Source: Candidatus Puniceispirillum sp. (GTDB lineage Bacteria; Pseudomonadota; Alphaproteobacteria; Puniceispirillales; Puniceispirillaceae). From it: a stretch of 64,000 nt of DNA. Of the stretch, positions 19,391 to 30,333 are shown piece by piece; positions within the stretch are counted from its first letter, which is position 1; each line of letters begins with the position of its first letter. Below the pieces are notes generated by a model. It did not search any database. It was not told where the DNA came from and saw only the letters and a program-made list of their open reading frames with translations. Position numbers and translations under genes: made by a program. The DNA is taken from NCBI GenBank assembly GCA_028383305.1, contig JAOEVD010000008.1:28753-92752 (forward strand). Reading direction: 5' to 3'.

Positions 19391-20257
19391 ATGGCACCGT
19401 TTGACATGCTGCTTTATGCTGGCGTGGTGTTTGGCTGGTCAACAAGCTGGCTGCCGTTAAAATGGCAGCTTGGCGTTGTTGCGCCTGAAATCTCTTTGTT
19501 CTGGCGGTTTTTGATGGCAGCGCCGATGATGGCGCTTTTGGCGATTATGTCTGGCCAGTCATTGCGGTTTAATTGGCGGGTTCATTGGCGGTTTGCCGCG
19601 CTTGGCCTGTTTATTTTCTCAGGTAATTTTACGCTATTCTATCACGCTGCCAACGGGGTGGCATCAGGGCTTTTGGCGGTGGTTTTTTCAACCGCTTCAT
19701 TGGTGAATGTTCTTATGGGGGCAGCGCTTGGACGCCAGCGTCCGCCAATACGGCACCTGCTTGCCGCCTTTGTCGGGATCAGCGGCGTTGCGCTGTTGTA
19801 TTGGCCTGAATTACAGCTATCCGGAACGGCATTGCCAAGCCTGATATTTTGCCTTGTTGGCACATTGTTTTTTTGCAGTGGCAATATGGTTTCGGCCGCC
19901 AGCCAGCGTCGCGGCATTCCGGTTTTTGCGTCGACGGCTTGGGGCATGACCTATGGGGTCTGCTATCTTGGGCTGGTGTCATTTGTCATGGGCTATGAAT
20001 TTATGATCGAGCTAACGCCGCTTTATGTTGGCTCGCTAATGTGGTTAACGATTATTTCGTCAGTTCTGACATTTAGTTGTTATTTGATGCTGATTGGCAA
20101 GATTGGTGCCAGCCGTGCAGGCTATGCGACTGTGGTATTTCCGGTTTTTGCCCTGCTGATTTCAACCAGATTTGAAAATTACCATTGGACCTTGCTTGGT
20201 GTTGCCGGATTAGGACTTGTCGTGGCTGGCAATATCATCATGATCCGCGCCCGTTAG
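19391..20257 (+). CDS. EamA/DMT-family permease
   Basis: A 288-residue inner-membrane protein with about ten hydrophobic segments in two repeated halves, as in drug/metabolite transporters. The first half begins with YAGVVFGWSTSWLPLKWQ and the second half with LIFCLVGTLFFCSGN. The substrate is unknown. GAGGAGG four bases before ATG is a strong ribosome site. It follows the Lin0512 pair closely and is convergent with the next gene. Confidence 0.82.
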   Translation: MAPFDMLLYAGVVFGWSTSWLPLKWQLGVVAPEISLFWRFLMAAPMMALLAIMSGQSLRFNWRVHWRFAALGLFIFSGNFTLFYHAANGVASGLLAVVFSTASLVNVLMGAALGRQRPPIRHLLAAFVGISGVALLYWPELQLSGTALPSLIFCLVGTLFFCSGNMVSAASQRRGIPVFASTAWGMTYGVCYLGLVSFVMGYEFMIELTPLYVGSLMWLTIISSVLTFSCYLMLIGKIGASRAGYATVVFPVFALLISTRFENYHWTLLGVAGLGLVVAGNIIMIRAR

Positions 20258-20269
20258 ATGAGTGATTAT

Positions 20270-20713
20270 CTAGGCAAGCAACATCGCCGCTAGGCTGGTC
20301 ACCGCGCCGATGGTCAAAATGGTGCGAAGCCGCATATACCAAGCGGGAATAAGCCCGCGACTGCCGGCTTGGCGATCTACCGACCAGGTCAGGGCAAATA
20401 ACGGCATCAAGGCAAGAAGCCGCAGATTAGCGTCAAAAATCAACAGGCTGGCAAACCCCATAAGTGCCGGCGTGATTGACCAGACATACCAATAGGGGCT
20501 GCGATCGTCCTGCATGGCCAATCCCCAGTGAACCGCGCCAAGAAAGCTGAGGACAATGGCACCATAGGTGGTGCCGCCGATAAATCCATAAAGCACCAGC
20601 GCGTCAACGCCGCTATGCGTGCCAAGCGCGGCAAGTCCAAAGGGAATAAGACCGCCCCAACCAAGCAGGGAAGGCATGTCCGGAATTTGGCTGTGCGGGG
20701 CTTGTTGGTTCAT
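20270..20713 (-). CDS. DUF3429-family membrane protein
   Basis: A 147-residue protein with four to five hydrophobic segments and the recognisable LGWGGLIPFGLAAL start and LGAVHWGLAMQ segment of DUF3429. Function is unknown. ATG 20713 (after AAGGA) is preferred over the GTG three bases before. It is transcribed away from the nuo operon, so the two share an upstream region. Confidence 0.72.
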   Translation of the reverse strand: MNQQAPHSQIPDMPSLLGWGGLIPFGLAALGTHSGVDALVLYGFIGGTTYGAIVLSFLGAVHWGLAMQDDRSPYWYVWSITPALMGFASLLIFDANLRLLALMPLFALTWSVDRQAGSRGLIPAWYMRLRTILTIGAVTSLAAMLLA

Positions 20714-20966
20714 CACTCGATCCTTGTTGACGATCAGATACAGTTTGGTCTTTTGGCGTGGCCTGCCAAAATGGTTAAAAGTAATCTAGGCAATCTTCAA
20801 TGTGAGATGCAACCATCCATCACAAGACCTGTGTCCAGCCAAGGTTTGTAATTCCCATAATTTTTGGCTTTTATCCGATATTTTTCCGCTTTGTAGCTTG
20901 CAATTAGGGCGTCGCTGAATTATTCCATTTGGGGTATGTTTCCGACCTGCTATTCAGGAGCCCCCA

Positions 20967-21332
20967 TTGGATTTGTTTCTCAGTGAATATCTGCCAATTG
21001 CGGTCTTTTTTGCCATTGCGATTGGGCTGTCTCTTGCCTTTGTGCTGACCGCTTTTGTGTTTGGCAATCAGCGGCCTGACAGTGAAAAAATGACCGCCTA
21101 TGAATGTGGATTTGACGCGTTTGATGATTCGCGCCGTCAATTTGACGTTCGGTTTTATCTTGTTGCTATTTTGTTCATTATTTTCGACCTTGAGGTGGCG
21201 TTTCTGTTCCCTTGGGCGGTTGCGCTTGGTGGCATTGGGTTGTTCGGTTTCTGGTCAATGATGCTTTTTCTTGCCGTTTTGACCATCGGCTTTATCTATG
21301 AATGGAAAAAGGGAGCGCTGGAATGGGAGTGA
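20967..21332 (+). CDS. nuoA: NADH-quinone oxidoreductase subunit A
   Basis: Membrane-arm subunit of complex I, about 121 residues with three membrane helices and the conserved cytoplasmic loop with [12 protein letters not shown], including the key Cys of the quinone-channel loop. The start is TTG with AGGAG seven bases upstream; no ATG is available at the N-terminus. First gene of the operon; the last ten bases overlap nuoB. Confidence 0.93.
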   Translation: MDLFLSEYLPIAVFFAIAIGLSLAFVLTAFVFGNQRPDSEKMTAYECGFDAFDDSRRQFDVRFYLVAILFIIFDLEVAFLFPWAVALGGIGLFGFWSMMLFLAVLTIGFIYEWKKGALEWE

Positions 21333-21871
21333 TGGATCCATCATTGGCACCGCCAATACCACCGGGCGCCGATCAGGACGCTATTTTGCGGGCTGTTGGT
21401 GACGAAATCACCAATCGCGGTTTTGTCATCGCCAAGGCTGATAAATTGTTCAATTGGGCGCGATCAGGCTCACTATGGCCAATGACCTTTGGTTTGGCTT
21501 GCTGCGCTGTTGAAATGATGCATTCAGCGGCTAGCCGGTATGACATGGATCGCTATGGTATGCTGTTTCGGCCGAGCCCGCGCCAGTCAGATGTGATGAT
21601 TGTTGCTGGTACCCTAACCAACAAGATGGCACCTGCTTTACGCCGTGTTTATGACCAGATGCCAGAGCCGCGTTGGGTTCTGTCGATGGGGTCATGCGCC
21701 AATGGCGGTGGTTATTATCATTATTCCTACGCTGTTGTTCGCGGTTGTGATCGGATTGTTCCTGTTGATGTCTATGTGCCGGGTTGTCCGCCAACGGCCG
21801 AAGCGTTGATTTATGGTCTTTTACAGTTGCAGAAGAAAATCCGTCGCACCGCTACGATTGCCCGCAGCTAG
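21323..21871 (+). CDS. nuoB: NADH-quinone oxidoreductase subunit B
   Basis: Carries the N2 [4Fe-4S] cluster, the last before quinone. The ligands are visible in [11 protein letters not shown] (adjacent Cys pair), [10 protein letters not shown] and [12 protein letters not shown] take ATG 21323 with GGGAG upstream (182 residues); a second ATG nine bases later overlaps the nuoA stop. Confidence 0.94.
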   Translation: MGVMDPSLAPPIPPGADQDAILRAVGDEITNRGFVIAKADKLFNWARSGSLWPMTFGLACCAVEMMHSAASRYDMDRYGMLFRPSPRQSDVMIVAGTLTNKMAPALRRVYDQMPEPRWVLSMGSCANGGGYYHYSYAVVRGCDRIVPVDVYVPGCPPTAEALIYGLLQLQKKIRRTATIARS

Positions 21872-21923
21872 ACCCAACAACCCTCCGTTTCCTTATGTTA
21901 GTTAGCCTTGAGAGGGCGCTGCA

Positions 21924-22583
21924 ATGAATGAAAATGACCTGATTAACGAAGCTGGCAGCACCAGCGAGTCGCCTTTGCAGCTAATGGCCGATCATTTGCG
22001 TGAAATCGGGCAGGGGATTGTGCTGTCATCGGGTATTGTCCATGGTGAAATTGAATTGCAGGTGAGTGCTGGCGCTGTGGCGCAACTTTTGTTGTTGGTA
22101 CGCGATGACAGGCAGGCCGCCTTTACCCAGCTTATCGATTTGACAGCGGTTGACTATCCCGAGCGGAAAGACCGGTTTGATGTTGTTTATCAAATGCTGT
22201 CGATGAGCAGTAACATGCGGCTTCGAATTGTTGCGACGGTGAGTGAAGGCCAGACCGTTCCGTCAGTAACCGGCGTGTTCATGGCGGCAAATTGGGCTGA
22301 ACGTGAAGTTTGGGACATGTTTGGCATTTTCTTTTCCGGCCACCCTGATCTGCGTCGCCTGCTGACCGATTATGGTTTTGAGGGGCATCCGCTTCGCAAA
22401 GATTTCCCACTGACCGGCCATGTCGAGGTTCGTTATGATGACACGCAGCGCCGCGTCATTAATGAGCCGGTGCATCTGGTTCAAGAATTCCGCGATTTTG
22501 ATTTCCTCAGCCCGTGGGAAGGGATGCATAACGAGCTTGGCGGCAATGCTGCCAAAGCTGATCCCGACAAAACGGCAAAATAG
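21924..22583 (+). CDS. nuoC: NADH-quinone oxidoreductase subunit C
   Basis: A 219-residue peripheral-arm subunit. The 30-kDa subunit signature appears as [20 protein letters not shown] and the following [15 protein letters not shown]. It is separate from NuoD, unlike the fused NuoCD of Escherichia coli. It lies 52 bases after nuoB. Confidence 0.93.
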   Translation: MNENDLINEAGSTSESPLQLMADHLREIGQGIVLSSGIVHGEIELQVSAGAVAQLLLLVRDDRQAAFTQLIDLTAVDYPERKDRFDVVYQMLSMSSNMRLRIVATVSEGQTVPSVTGVFMAANWAEREVWDMFGIFFSGHPDLRRLLTDYGFEGHPLRKDFPLTGHVEVRYDDTQRRVINEPVHLVQEFRDFDFLSPWEGMHNELGGNAAKADPDKTAK

Positions 22584-22600
22584 GGTGTAAAGAGACAAAC

Positions 22601-23779
22601 ATGGCAGAGATGCAGATCAAACCGATTACGATGAATTTTGGCCCGCAGCATCCGGCAGCGCATGGCGTCTTGCGGCTTGTGCTGGAAATGGATGGCGAAG
22701 TGATCGAGCGCGCCGACCCGCATATCGGCCTTTTGCATCGCGGTACTGAAAAGCTGATCGAACATAAAACTTATCTTCAGGCTTTGCCCTATTTTGATCG
22801 CCTAGATTATGTGTCACCAATGAATCAGGAACATGCCTGGGCGTTGGCGATTGAAAAGGCGCTTGGCATCGAGGTGCCACGGCGGGCTCAATATATCCGT
22901 GTTCTTTATTGTGAAATTGGCCGGATTTTGAACCATCTTTTGAATCTGACCACTTTTGCCATCGATGTTGGCGCGATGACGCCGCTTTTGTGGGGTTTTG
23001 AAGAACGCGAACATTTGATGGGGTTTTACGAGCGCGCATGCGGGGCGCGGCTTCACGCTGCCTATTTCCGCCCGGGCGGTGTGCATCAAGATTTGCCTGA
23101 TGATTTGCTTCGCGACATCAATAACTGGACCAAAACATTTCCGGCCTTCATTCAGGATATGGAAACCCTGCTTAGCGAAAACCGCATCTTTAAACAGCGT
23201 ACGGTTGATATTGGCGTAATCAGTGAAGAAGACGCCTTGTCGCTTGGCATGACCGGCCCTTGTCTTCGCGGATCGGGTGTTGCTTGGGATTTGCGTAAAA
23301 ATCAGCCCTATGATGCCTATGATGAGATGGATTTCGACATTCCCATCGGCAAAACCGGTGATTGCTATGCGCGCTATTTGATTCGTGTCGAGGAAATGCG
23401 CCAGTCACTGCGTATCATCGAGCAGGCCATTGCCAATATGCCAAGCGGGCCGGTAATGGCACCCGATCATAAGGTGACGCCACCACAACGTGGTGAGATG
23501 AAACAATCGATGGAAGCCTTGATTCATCATTTCAAGCTTTACACCGAAGGGTTCCATGTTCCTGAGGGCGAAAGCTATACCGCTGTTGAAGCGCCAAAGG
23601 GCGAATTTGGCGTGTTTTTGGTGTCGGATGGTACAAATAAGCCTTATCGATGCAAAATCCGCGCGCCGGGGTTTTATTTCATGGCAGCGGTAGATCATTT
23701 GTCGCGCGGTCATATGCTGGCCGATTCAGTGGCGATTATTGGATCGCTTGATATTGTTTTTGGTGAGATTGACCGATGA
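22601..23779 (+). CDS. nuoD: NADH-quinone oxidoreductase subunit D
   Basis: The 49-kDa-type subunit that forms the quinone pocket with NuoB, 392 residues. Characteristic segments are [14 protein letters not shown] at the N-terminus, [13 protein letters not shown], and the C-terminal [11 protein letters not shown]. The last four bases overlap nuoE (ATGA). Confidence 0.95.
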   Translation: MAEMQIKPITMNFGPQHPAAHGVLRLVLEMDGEVIERADPHIGLLHRGTEKLIEHKTYLQALPYFDRLDYVSPMNQEHAWALAIEKALGIEVPRRAQYIRVLYCEIGRILNHLLNLTTFAIDVGAMTPLLWGFEEREHLMGFYERACGARLHAAYFRPGGVHQDLPDDLLRDINNWTKTFPAFIQDMETLLSENRIFKQRTVDIGVISEEDALSLGMTGPCLRGSGVAWDLRKNQPYDAYDEMDFDIPIGKTGDCYARYLIRVEEMRQSLRIIEQAIANMPSGPVMAPDHKVTPPQRGEMKQSMEALIHHFKLYTEGFHVPEGESYTAVEAPKGEFGVFLVSDGTNKPYRCKIRAPGFYFMAAVDHLSRGHMLADSVAIIGSLDIVFGEIDR

Positions 23780-24432
23780 GTATTGAAGACCGCATTGCCA
23801 GTGATCAGCCTGACAGCTTTGCCTTTTCCAAGGAAAATGAAGCTGAAATCAAGCGGATTATTGCAAAATATCCTAAAGGCCGGCAGGCCAGTGCGGTAAT
23901 GCCGCTTCTTGATCTGGCGCAACGCCAGCATGAAAATTGGATTCCGATGAAGGCGATTGAACTGATCGCAACCAAGCTGGATATGGCAGAAATTCGCGTT
24001 CTTGAAGTGGCAACTTTCTACACCATGTTCAATCTAAAGCCGGTTGGAAAATATTTCCTGCAGGCCTGCACAACAACGCCTTGTTGGTTGCGCGGATCAG
24101 ATGAAATGATGCGGGCCATCAAAGACCGTTATCAAATTTCATCAGGGCAAACCTCGGCTTGTGGGCGGTTCTCGCTTCTTGAGGTTGAATGTCTTGGGGC
24201 GTGCGTGAATGCGCCAATCCTGCAAGTGAATGACGATTTCTACGAAGATCTGGACTATCAATCCACCGGCGCACTTCTCGACTCGCTTGAGGCGGATGCG
24301 CCATTGACGGTTGGATCGGTTCTTGGCCGATCTGGATCTGAGCCGGCAACTGGTGCAACAACGCTGGCAGCCGGAAAACTGGGCAAGGCGGTAACTGGAG
24401 CAACCAAAAAGCGGAGCCAAGCCAATGCTTAA
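23776..24432 (+). CDS. nuoE: NADH-quinone oxidoreductase subunit E
   Basis: A thioredoxin-like [2Fe-2S] subunit (cluster N1a). The cysteines are in CTTTPCW and [10 protein letters not shown]. It is 218 residues, with an Ala/Gly/Thr-rich C-terminal extension of about 45 residues ending in a basic tail, as in several alphaproteobacteria. It overlaps nuoF by eight bases. Confidence 0.93.
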   Translation: MSIEDRIASDQPDSFAFSKENEAEIKRIIAKYPKGRQASAVMPLLDLAQRQHENWIPMKAIELIATKLDMAEIRVLEVATFYTMFNLKPVGKYFLQACTTTPCWLRGSDEMMRAIKDRYQISSGQTSACGRFSLLEVECLGACVNAPILQVNDDFYEDLDYQSTGALLDSLEADAPLTVGSVLGRSGSEPATGATTLAAGKLGKAVTGATKKRSQANA

Positions 24433-25717
24433 TGATGCAGACCGTATTTTTACCAATATCTATGGTTGGGGTGACGCTGGTTTAAAGGGCGCAAAGGCAC
24501 GCGGTGATTGGGATAAAACCGCAAAGCTGTTGGCGCTTGGCCATGATGAGATTGTCGAGCGAATGAAGGCATCAGGCCTTCGGGGGCGAGGCGGCGCGGG
24601 ATTTCCAACCGGGCTGAAATGGTCATTCATGCCAAAAGAGGTCAAAGACCGTCCGCATTATCTGGTGGTAAATGCCGATGAGTCGGAGCCGGGCACATGC
24701 AAGGATCGTGATATCATCCGTCATGAGCCGCATAAATTGCTCGAAGGGTGTGTTGTTGCCGGTTTTGCGATGCGGGCACATGCGGCCTATATCTATATCC
24801 GCGGCGAATTTGTGAATGAGGCTCGCCGCCTTCAAGCCGCGATTGACGAGGCTTATGATGCTGGCCTGCTTGGCAAAGATGCGGCAAAATCAGGCTGGGC
24901 ATTTAATATTTATCTGCATCGCGGTGCAGGGGCTTATATCTGCGGTGAAGAAACCGCCCTATTGGAATCATTGGAAGGTCGGAAAGGTCAGCCACGGCTA
25001 AAACCGCCATTTCCAGCTGGTGTTGGCCTTTACGGCTGTCCGACAACGGTGAATAATGTTGAATCGATTGCTGTTGCCCCAACCATCTTGCGTCGTGGTG
25101 CCGATTGGTTTGCCGGTCTTGGCAAGGAAAATAACACAGGCACTAAATTATTCTGCATTTCGGGTCATGTGAATAACCCGTGTAATGTTGAAGAAGAAAT
25201 GGGCATTCCGCTTCGTGAATTGCTGGAAAAGCATGCTGGCGGGATTCGCGGTGGCTGGGATAATCTGCTTGCGGTCATTCCGGGCGGGTCATCAACACCG
25301 TTGATGCCAAAAGATGTATGCGCCGATATCACCATGGATTTTGACGCGCTTCGCAATGCTGGAACAGGGCTTGGCACTGCCGGCATCATCGTGATGGATA
25401 AAAGCACCGATGTGGTTAAGGCGATTTCGCGGTTATCGTATTTCTACAAGCATGAATCTTGCGGCCAATGCACGCCATGCCGTGAAGGCACTGGCTGGAT
25501 GTGGCGGATGATGGAACGGCTTGTTCGCGGTGAGGCGGAAAGCCATGAAATTGACACGCTTGAACAGGTAACGCGCCAAATCGAAGGTCATACAATTTGT
25601 GCGCTTGGTGATGCTGCGGCATGGCCAATTCAGGGGCTCATCAAACATTTCCGGCCCGAAATCGAACGACGGATTGCAGCGCGCCATGCGGTTGACGCTG
25701 TGAATGCGGCAGAATAG
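24425..25717 (+). CDS. nuoF: NADH-quinone oxidoreductase subunit F
   Basis: NADH- and FMN-binding subunit with cluster N3, 430 residues. Visible motifs are the glycine-rich [16 protein letters not shown] for [21 protein letters not shown], and the [4Fe-4S] ligands in [15 protein letters not shown] with a further Cys in HTICALGD. Confidence 0.95.
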   Translation: MLNDADRIFTNIYGWGDAGLKGAKARGDWDKTAKLLALGHDEIVERMKASGLRGRGGAGFPTGLKWSFMPKEVKDRPHYLVVNADESEPGTCKDRDIIRHEPHKLLEGCVVAGFAMRAHAAYIYIRGEFVNEARRLQAAIDEAYDAGLLGKDAAKSGWAFNIYLHRGAGAYICGEETALLESLEGRKGQPRLKPPFPAGVGLYGCPTTVNNVESIAVAPTILRRGADWFAGLGKENNTGTKLFCISGHVNNPCNVEEEMGIPLRELLEKHAGGIRGGWDNLLAVIPGGSSTPLMPKDVCADITMDFDALRNAGTGLGTAGIIVMDKSTDVVKAISRLSYFYKHESCGQCTPCREGTGWMWRMMERLVRGEAESHEIDTLEQVTRQIEGHTICALGDAAAWPIQGLIKHFRPEIERRIAARHAVDAVNAAE

Positions 25718-25732
25718 AAAGCGGACAGCACC

Positions 25733-27793
25733 ATGCCAAAACTGACGGTAAATGATGTTGAAGTGGAAGTCGAAGACGGGTCTACCGTGCTTCATGCGTG
25801 CGAGGCGGCCGGTGTTGAAATTCCGCGCTTTTGCTATCACGACCGTTTGTCGATCGCCGGCAATTGCCGGATGTGTCTTGTGGATATGGAACGCGCGCCA
25901 AAGCCGATTGCATCTTGTGCAATGCCAGCTGGTGACGGCATGGTTATCCGCACCGATACCGATCGGGTGAAAAAGGCGCGTGAAGGGGTGATGGAATTTC
26001 TTTTGATCAATCACCCGTTGGATTGCCCAATCTGTGATCAGGGTGGTGAATGTGATTTGCAGGATCAGGCAATGGGCTATGGTCTTGATGGTTCGCGCTT
26101 CTCTGAGAATAAACGCGCTGTTGAAAACAAACATATGGGGCCATTGATCAGCACAGTTATGACCCGCTGTATCCATTGCACACGCTGTGTCCGTTTTGCA
26201 ACCGAGGTTGCTGGCGTGCCTGAACTTGGCGCGATTGGCCGCGGCGAGTCGATGGAAATCACCACCTATCTTGAAAAAACATTGGCATCTGAATTATCGG
26301 CCAATGTTATTGATCTTTGTCCGGTTGGCGCTTTGACATCACGCCCTTATGCCTTTGCGGCGCGGCCGTGGGAATTAAACAAGGTCGAAACCATTGATGT
26401 GATGGATGCGCTTGGCAGCAATATCAGGGTTGATGCGCGCGGCGCGCAGGTCATGCGGGTATTGCCACGGCTGAACGAAGATATTAATGAAGAATGGATT
26501 TCCGATAAAACCCGCTATGCCATTGATGGTCTTCGTCGGCAGCGTCTCGACAAGCCATTTGCGCGTGGCCGCGATGGCAGATTGCATCCGGTAAGCTGGG
26601 ATGAGGCATTGAAAAGCCTTGCAACCGCGCTTCGTAAGGCCAAGCCGAATGCGATTGGTGCCATTGCCGGTAATCAGGCCGATGCCGAATCACTCTATGC
26701 GCTGAAAAGCCTGATGATACGCCTCGGCAGTCCAAATCTTGATTGCCGTCAAGATGGTGCCAAGATTGGTGGGAACCGCGCTGGCTATTTGTTCAATTCG
26801 ACAATTGCTGGCATTGATGATGCTGATGCTGTGCTGATTATTGGCAGCAATCCCCGCATTGAAGCGGCTGTTCTGAATGCGCGTATCCGCCGCAACTGGC
26901 TGTCTAGCCGGATGCCGGTCGCGGTTGTTGGCCCAAAGGTCGATTTGACTTATAATGCTGATTTCCTTGGCCAAGATCCGACAATTCTGGAAGCGCTTGC
27001 CAATGGAAGCCATAAATTTGCCGCCAAATTGAAAAAAGCCAAACGGCCAATGATCATCATTGGCATGGGTGCTTTGGCGCGGGCTGATGGTGCGGCGATG
27101 CTTGGCAAGGTACGTCAAATTGCCGAAAGCTATGGTGCTGTCACAAAAGAGTGGAACGGCTTTAACGTTTTGCATAACGCCGCAGCGCGTGTTGGCGGTC
27201 TTGACCTTGGCTTTGTGCCGGCGCGCGGCGGCATGGATATCGCAGCGATGGGCAAGGCGGCCAAGGCTGGCAAGCTTGACCTTTTATGGTTGCTTGGCGC
27301 TGATGAAATTGATTTTGAGCCGTTTGCATCTAGTTTTGTTGTGTATCAGGGGCATCATGGTGATGCTGGTGCCCATCATGCAGATCTGGTGCTTCCGGGG
27401 GCGGCCTATACCGAAAAAGACGGTATTTATGTCAATACCGAAGGCCGTGTTCAATATGCAACCCGTGCCGCGTTCCCGCCAGGGGATGCGCGTGAAGATT
27501 GGACCATCATCCGCGCTGTTTCGGGCGCTGTTGGAAAATCAGTCGGTTTTGATACGCATGCCGAATTGCGCGAGGCTTTATGTGCCGATTATCCACATTT
27601 TGCCGATGCTGATGAAATTGCACCGGCGAAATGGGCTTCGTTTGGCGGGCGTGCAAAATTATCAGCCGAGCCGATTGGACAGTCGTTTGATAATTTTTAC
27701 ATGACCTGCGCGATTAGCCGTGCGTCAGAAACAATGGCGGAATGTGTCCGCGCCAGCAGCGCCCATCACGGTGCCGCGGTTGCAGCGGAGTGA
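25733..27793 (+). CDS. nuoG: NADH-quinone oxidoreductase subunit G
   Basis: The large iron-sulfur subunit, 686 residues. The N-terminal ferredoxin domain has CYHD and GNCRMC for [2Fe-2S] N1b; [14 protein letters not shown] and [11 protein letters not shown] hold the [4Fe-4S] clusters; a long molybdopterin-oxidoreductase-like domain without catalytic cofactor follows. The stop overlaps the nuoH ATG by one base. Confidence 0.95.
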   Translation: MPKLTVNDVEVEVEDGSTVLHACEAAGVEIPRFCYHDRLSIAGNCRMCLVDMERAPKPIASCAMPAGDGMVIRTDTDRVKKAREGVMEFLLINHPLDCPICDQGGECDLQDQAMGYGLDGSRFSENKRAVENKHMGPLISTVMTRCIHCTRCVRFATEVAGVPELGAIGRGESMEITTYLEKTLASELSANVIDLCPVGALTSRPYAFAARPWELNKVETIDVMDALGSNIRVDARGAQVMRVLPRLNEDINEEWISDKTRYAIDGLRRQRLDKPFARGRDGRLHPVSWDEALKSLATALRKAKPNAIGAIAGNQADAESLYALKSLMIRLGSPNLDCRQDGAKIGGNRAGYLFNSTIAGIDDADAVLIIGSNPRIEAAVLNARIRRNWLSSRMPVAVVGPKVDLTYNADFLGQDPTILEALANGSHKFAAKLKKAKRPMIIIGMGALARADGAAMLGKVRQIAESYGAVTKEWNGFNVLHNAAARVGGLDLGFVPARGGMDIAAMGKAAKAGKLDLLWLLGADEIDFEPFASSFVVYQGHHGDAGAHHADLVLPGAAYTEKDGIYVNTEGRVQYATRAAFPPGDAREDWTIIRAVSGAVGKSVGFDTHAELREALCADYPHFADADEIAPAKWASFGGRAKLSAEPIGQSFDNFYMTCAISRASETMAECVRASSAHHGAAVAAE

Positions 27794-28824
27794 TGGCCAT
27801 GATTGAATTTTTGACACAGGACTGGGTTTTGGAACTTGGCTGGATTGTTGCCAAGATCATGGTTGTTATTGGACCATTATTGATTGCTGTTGCCTATCTT
27901 ACGCTGGCCGAACGCCGCGTTATTGGCTTCATGCAGCTTCGCAAAGGGCCGAATGTGGTTGGCCCGTTTGGTCTGTTCCAGCCTTTTGCCGATGCGCTAA
28001 AGCTGATGGCAAAAGAAACCATCATGCCTGCTGGTGCCAATAAGGTGGTCTTTATGATCGCGCCGATGTTGACCTTTATTTTGTCTTTGGTCGCATGGGC
28101 GGTGATTCCTTTTGGCGAAGATCTGGTGATTGCGGATATCAATGTTGGTATTTTATATCTGTTTGCCATTTCATCGCTTGGCGTTTACGGCGTGATCATG
28201 GCGGGATGGGCCAGTAATTCCAAATATGCGTTTTTGGGCGCGTTACGGTCAGCCGCACAGATGGTGTCGTATGAAGTTTCGATGGGGTTGGTCATCATCA
28301 ATGTTCTTTTATGCGCTGGATCATTGAATTTGAGCGCGATTGTCGAGGCGCAGCGCGGCATGTGGTTTGCTTTGCCATTATTGCCGATGTTTATTGTGTT
28401 CTTTATCTCGACACTTGCCGAAACCAACCGCGCGCCATTTGATTTGCCAGAAGGCGAATCAGAATTGGTTGCTGGCTATTTTGTTGAATATTCGTCAATG
28501 TCATTTGCGCTTTTCTTCCTTGGTGAATATGCAAATATGATCCTGATGAGCAGCATGACAGTTGTTTTGTTCCTTGGTGGATGGTTGCCGCCATTTGATA
28601 TCTGGCCGCTGAATATTATTCCCGGCCCACTTTGGTTTATCATCAAGATCATGCTGGTATTGTTTGTGTTCTTGTGGGTGCGGGCAACAACGCCGCGTTA
28701 CCGCTATGACCAGCTTATGCGTCTTGGATGGAAAATCTTTTTACCATTCTCGCTGATCTATGTTGTGTTGACGGCCGGTTTTCTGTTGGTGACTGATCGT
28801 CTGCCAGCTGTGGCTTTGGGTTAA
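27793..28824 (+). CDS. nuoH: NADH-quinone oxidoreductase subunit H
   Basis: Membrane subunit at the junction with the peripheral arm, about 343 residues and eight hydrophobic helices. [20 protein letters not shown] and the loop [14 protein letters not shown] with its conserved acids form the quinone chamber entrance. ATG 27793 overlaps the nuoG stop (TGATG); a second ATG lies six bases later. Confidence 0.94.
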   Translation: MAMIEFLTQDWVLELGWIVAKIMVVIGPLLIAVAYLTLAERRVIGFMQLRKGPNVVGPFGLFQPFADALKLMAKETIMPAGANKVVFMIAPMLTFILSLVAWAVIPFGEDLVIADINVGILYLFAISSLGVYGVIMAGWASNSKYAFLGALRSAAQMVSYEVSMGLVIINVLLCAGSLNLSAIVEAQRGMWFALPLLPMFIVFFISTLAETNRAPFDLPEGESELVAGYFVEYSSMSFALFFLGEYANMILMSSMTVVLFLGGWLPPFDIWPLNIIPGPLWFIIKIMLVLFVFLWVRATTPRYRYDQLMRLGWKIFLPFSLIYVVLTAGFLLVTDRLPAVALG

Positions 28825-28836
28825 GGAGAAATACGA

Positions 28837-29325
28837 ATGTCCGCTTTGGTAAATGCAGTTCGCTCGTTTTTGCTTCTTGAGCTTGGCAAGGGCATGTTTT
28901 TGACCTTGAAATATTTCTTCAAGCCAAAGGTCACGATCAATTACCCTTATGAAAAAGGCAGCCTATCACCGCGTTTCCGCGGTGAGCATGCGTTGCGCCG
29001 CTATCCGAATGGCGAGGAACGCTGTATTGCCTGTAAGCTATGCGAAGCGGTTTGTCCGGCGCAGGCCATTACCATCGAAGCCGAACCTCGTGATGATGGT
29101 AGCCGGCGTACCACACGTTATGATATCGACATGACCAAATGTATCTATTGCGGCTTTTGTCAGGAAGCCTGTCCGGTTGATGCGATTGTCGAAGGGCCGA
29201 ATTTTGAATTTGCCACCGAAACCCGCGAAGAGCTGTATTACGACAAAGACAAGCTTTTGGCGAATGGCGACCGTTGGGAAACCGAAATTGCCCGTAACCT
29301 TGCTGCAGACGCGAAATGGCGTTAG
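28837..29325 (+). CDS. nuoI: NADH-quinone oxidoreductase subunit I
   Basis: The 162-residue ferredoxin-like subunit with two [4Fe-4S] clusters (N6a, N6b), whose ligands are [14 protein letters not shown] and [21 protein letters not shown] precedes the ATG. It is 12 bases after nuoH. Confidence 0.95.
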   Translation: MSALVNAVRSFLLLELGKGMFLTLKYFFKPKVTINYPYEKGSLSPRFRGEHALRRYPNGEERCIACKLCEAVCPAQAITIEAEPRDDGSRRTTRYDIDMTKCIYCGFCQEACPVDAIVEGPNFEFATETREELYYDKDKLLANGDRWETEIARNLAADAKWR

Positions 29326-29371
29326 GCGGAACGAAACGGCGCATCGATGACAAAAGAAAGACAGCCATACA

Positions 29372-30001
29372 ATGATTGAAGCTTTGTTCTTTTACCTGTT
29401 TGCCGGGGTGATGCTTGCCAGTGGCTTTATGGTGGTGGTGTCGCGCAACCCTGTTTATTCAGTGTTGTTTCTGATCCTTGCCTTTTTCAATGCGGCCGGC
29501 TTATTTGTTCTGATTGGCGCTGAATTTCTGGCGATGCTGCTTGTTGTTGTCTATGTCGGTGCGGTAGCGGTTTTATTCCTGTTTGTCGTGATGATGCTGG
29601 ATATCAACTTTGCTGAAATGCGCGCTGGCTTTCAAAAATATCTTCCCCTCGGGTTGATCGTTGGCGGTATTCTGGTTTTTGAATTGGTTGCGGCAATGTA
29701 TGGCGATGCCTTTTCCAAGGCCAGTCTGCCAGTTGCCTCAGAAATTCCCAACACCACCCAGCTTGGCGGCGTGCTTTACACAAAATATGCCTTTTTGTTC
29801 CAGATTTCAGGCCTGATCCTGCTGGTGGCGATGATTGGCGCAATTTCGTTGACCATGCGTAAACGCGTTGGGGTTCGGCGGCAGTCGATTGCCGACCAGA
29901 ACAGCCGCCGCCGCGAAGATGTGATGGAAATTGTCAAAATGCCATCGGACAAGACCAAAGCCAAAAACAATGTTGCCGCTGGCAGTGTTGATGATAAATA
30001 G
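29372..30001 (+). CDS. nuoJ: NADH-quinone oxidoreductase subunit J
   Basis: A 209-residue membrane subunit with five hydrophobic helices. The conserved third helix VVYVGAVAVLFLFVVMML is intact, followed by a charged C-terminal tail on the cytoplasmic side. Confidence 0.93.
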   Translation: MIEALFFYLFAGVMLASGFMVVVSRNPVYSVLFLILAFFNAAGLFVLIGAEFLAMLLVVVYVGAVAVLFLFVVMMLDINFAEMRAGFQKYLPLGLIVGGILVFELVAAMYGDAFSKASLPVASEIPNTTQLGGVLYTKYAFLFQISGLILLVAMIGAISLTMRKRVGVRRQSIADQNSRRREDVMEIVKMPSDKTKAKNNVAAGSVDDK

Positions 30002-30013
30002 GGGGTCGGCGCA

Positions 30014-30325
30014 ATGTTGGAATTAACGCTAAATCATTACCTGGCTGTATCAGCCATGCTGTTTGCGCTTGGTATTTTCGGTATTTTTCTAAACCGGAAA
30101 AACGTGATCACCATTTTGATGTCAATCGAATTGATGCTGTTGGCGGTCAATATCAATATGGTCGCTTTCTCGGCCTATAGTGGCAACCTCGAAGGCCAGA
30201 TTTTTTCGCTGTTTATTTTAACGGTTGCCGCGGCCGAAGCGGCGATTGGCCTTGCTATTCTGGTCGTGTTTTTCCGCAACCGTGGTTCCATCGCGGTTGA
30301 AGATGTGAATATTTTGAAGGGGTAG
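30014..30325 (+). CDS. nuoK: NADH-quinone oxidoreductase subunit K
   Basis: A 103-residue membrane subunit with three helices. The proton-channel acids are in [13 protein letters not shown] and the [12 protein letters not shown] helix, exactly as in the family. Confidence 0.94.
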   Translation: MLELTLNHYLAVSAMLFALGIFGIFLNRKNVITILMSIELMLLAVNINMVAFSAYSGNLEGQIFSLFILTVAAAEAAIGLAILVVFFRNRGSIAVEDVNILKG

Positions 30326-30333
30326 GGCAGTTC

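Noticed and set aside
25433..26176. A 247-codon open frame opposite nuoF/nuoG
   Set aside because: Shadow of two conserved complex I genes, with no independent support.
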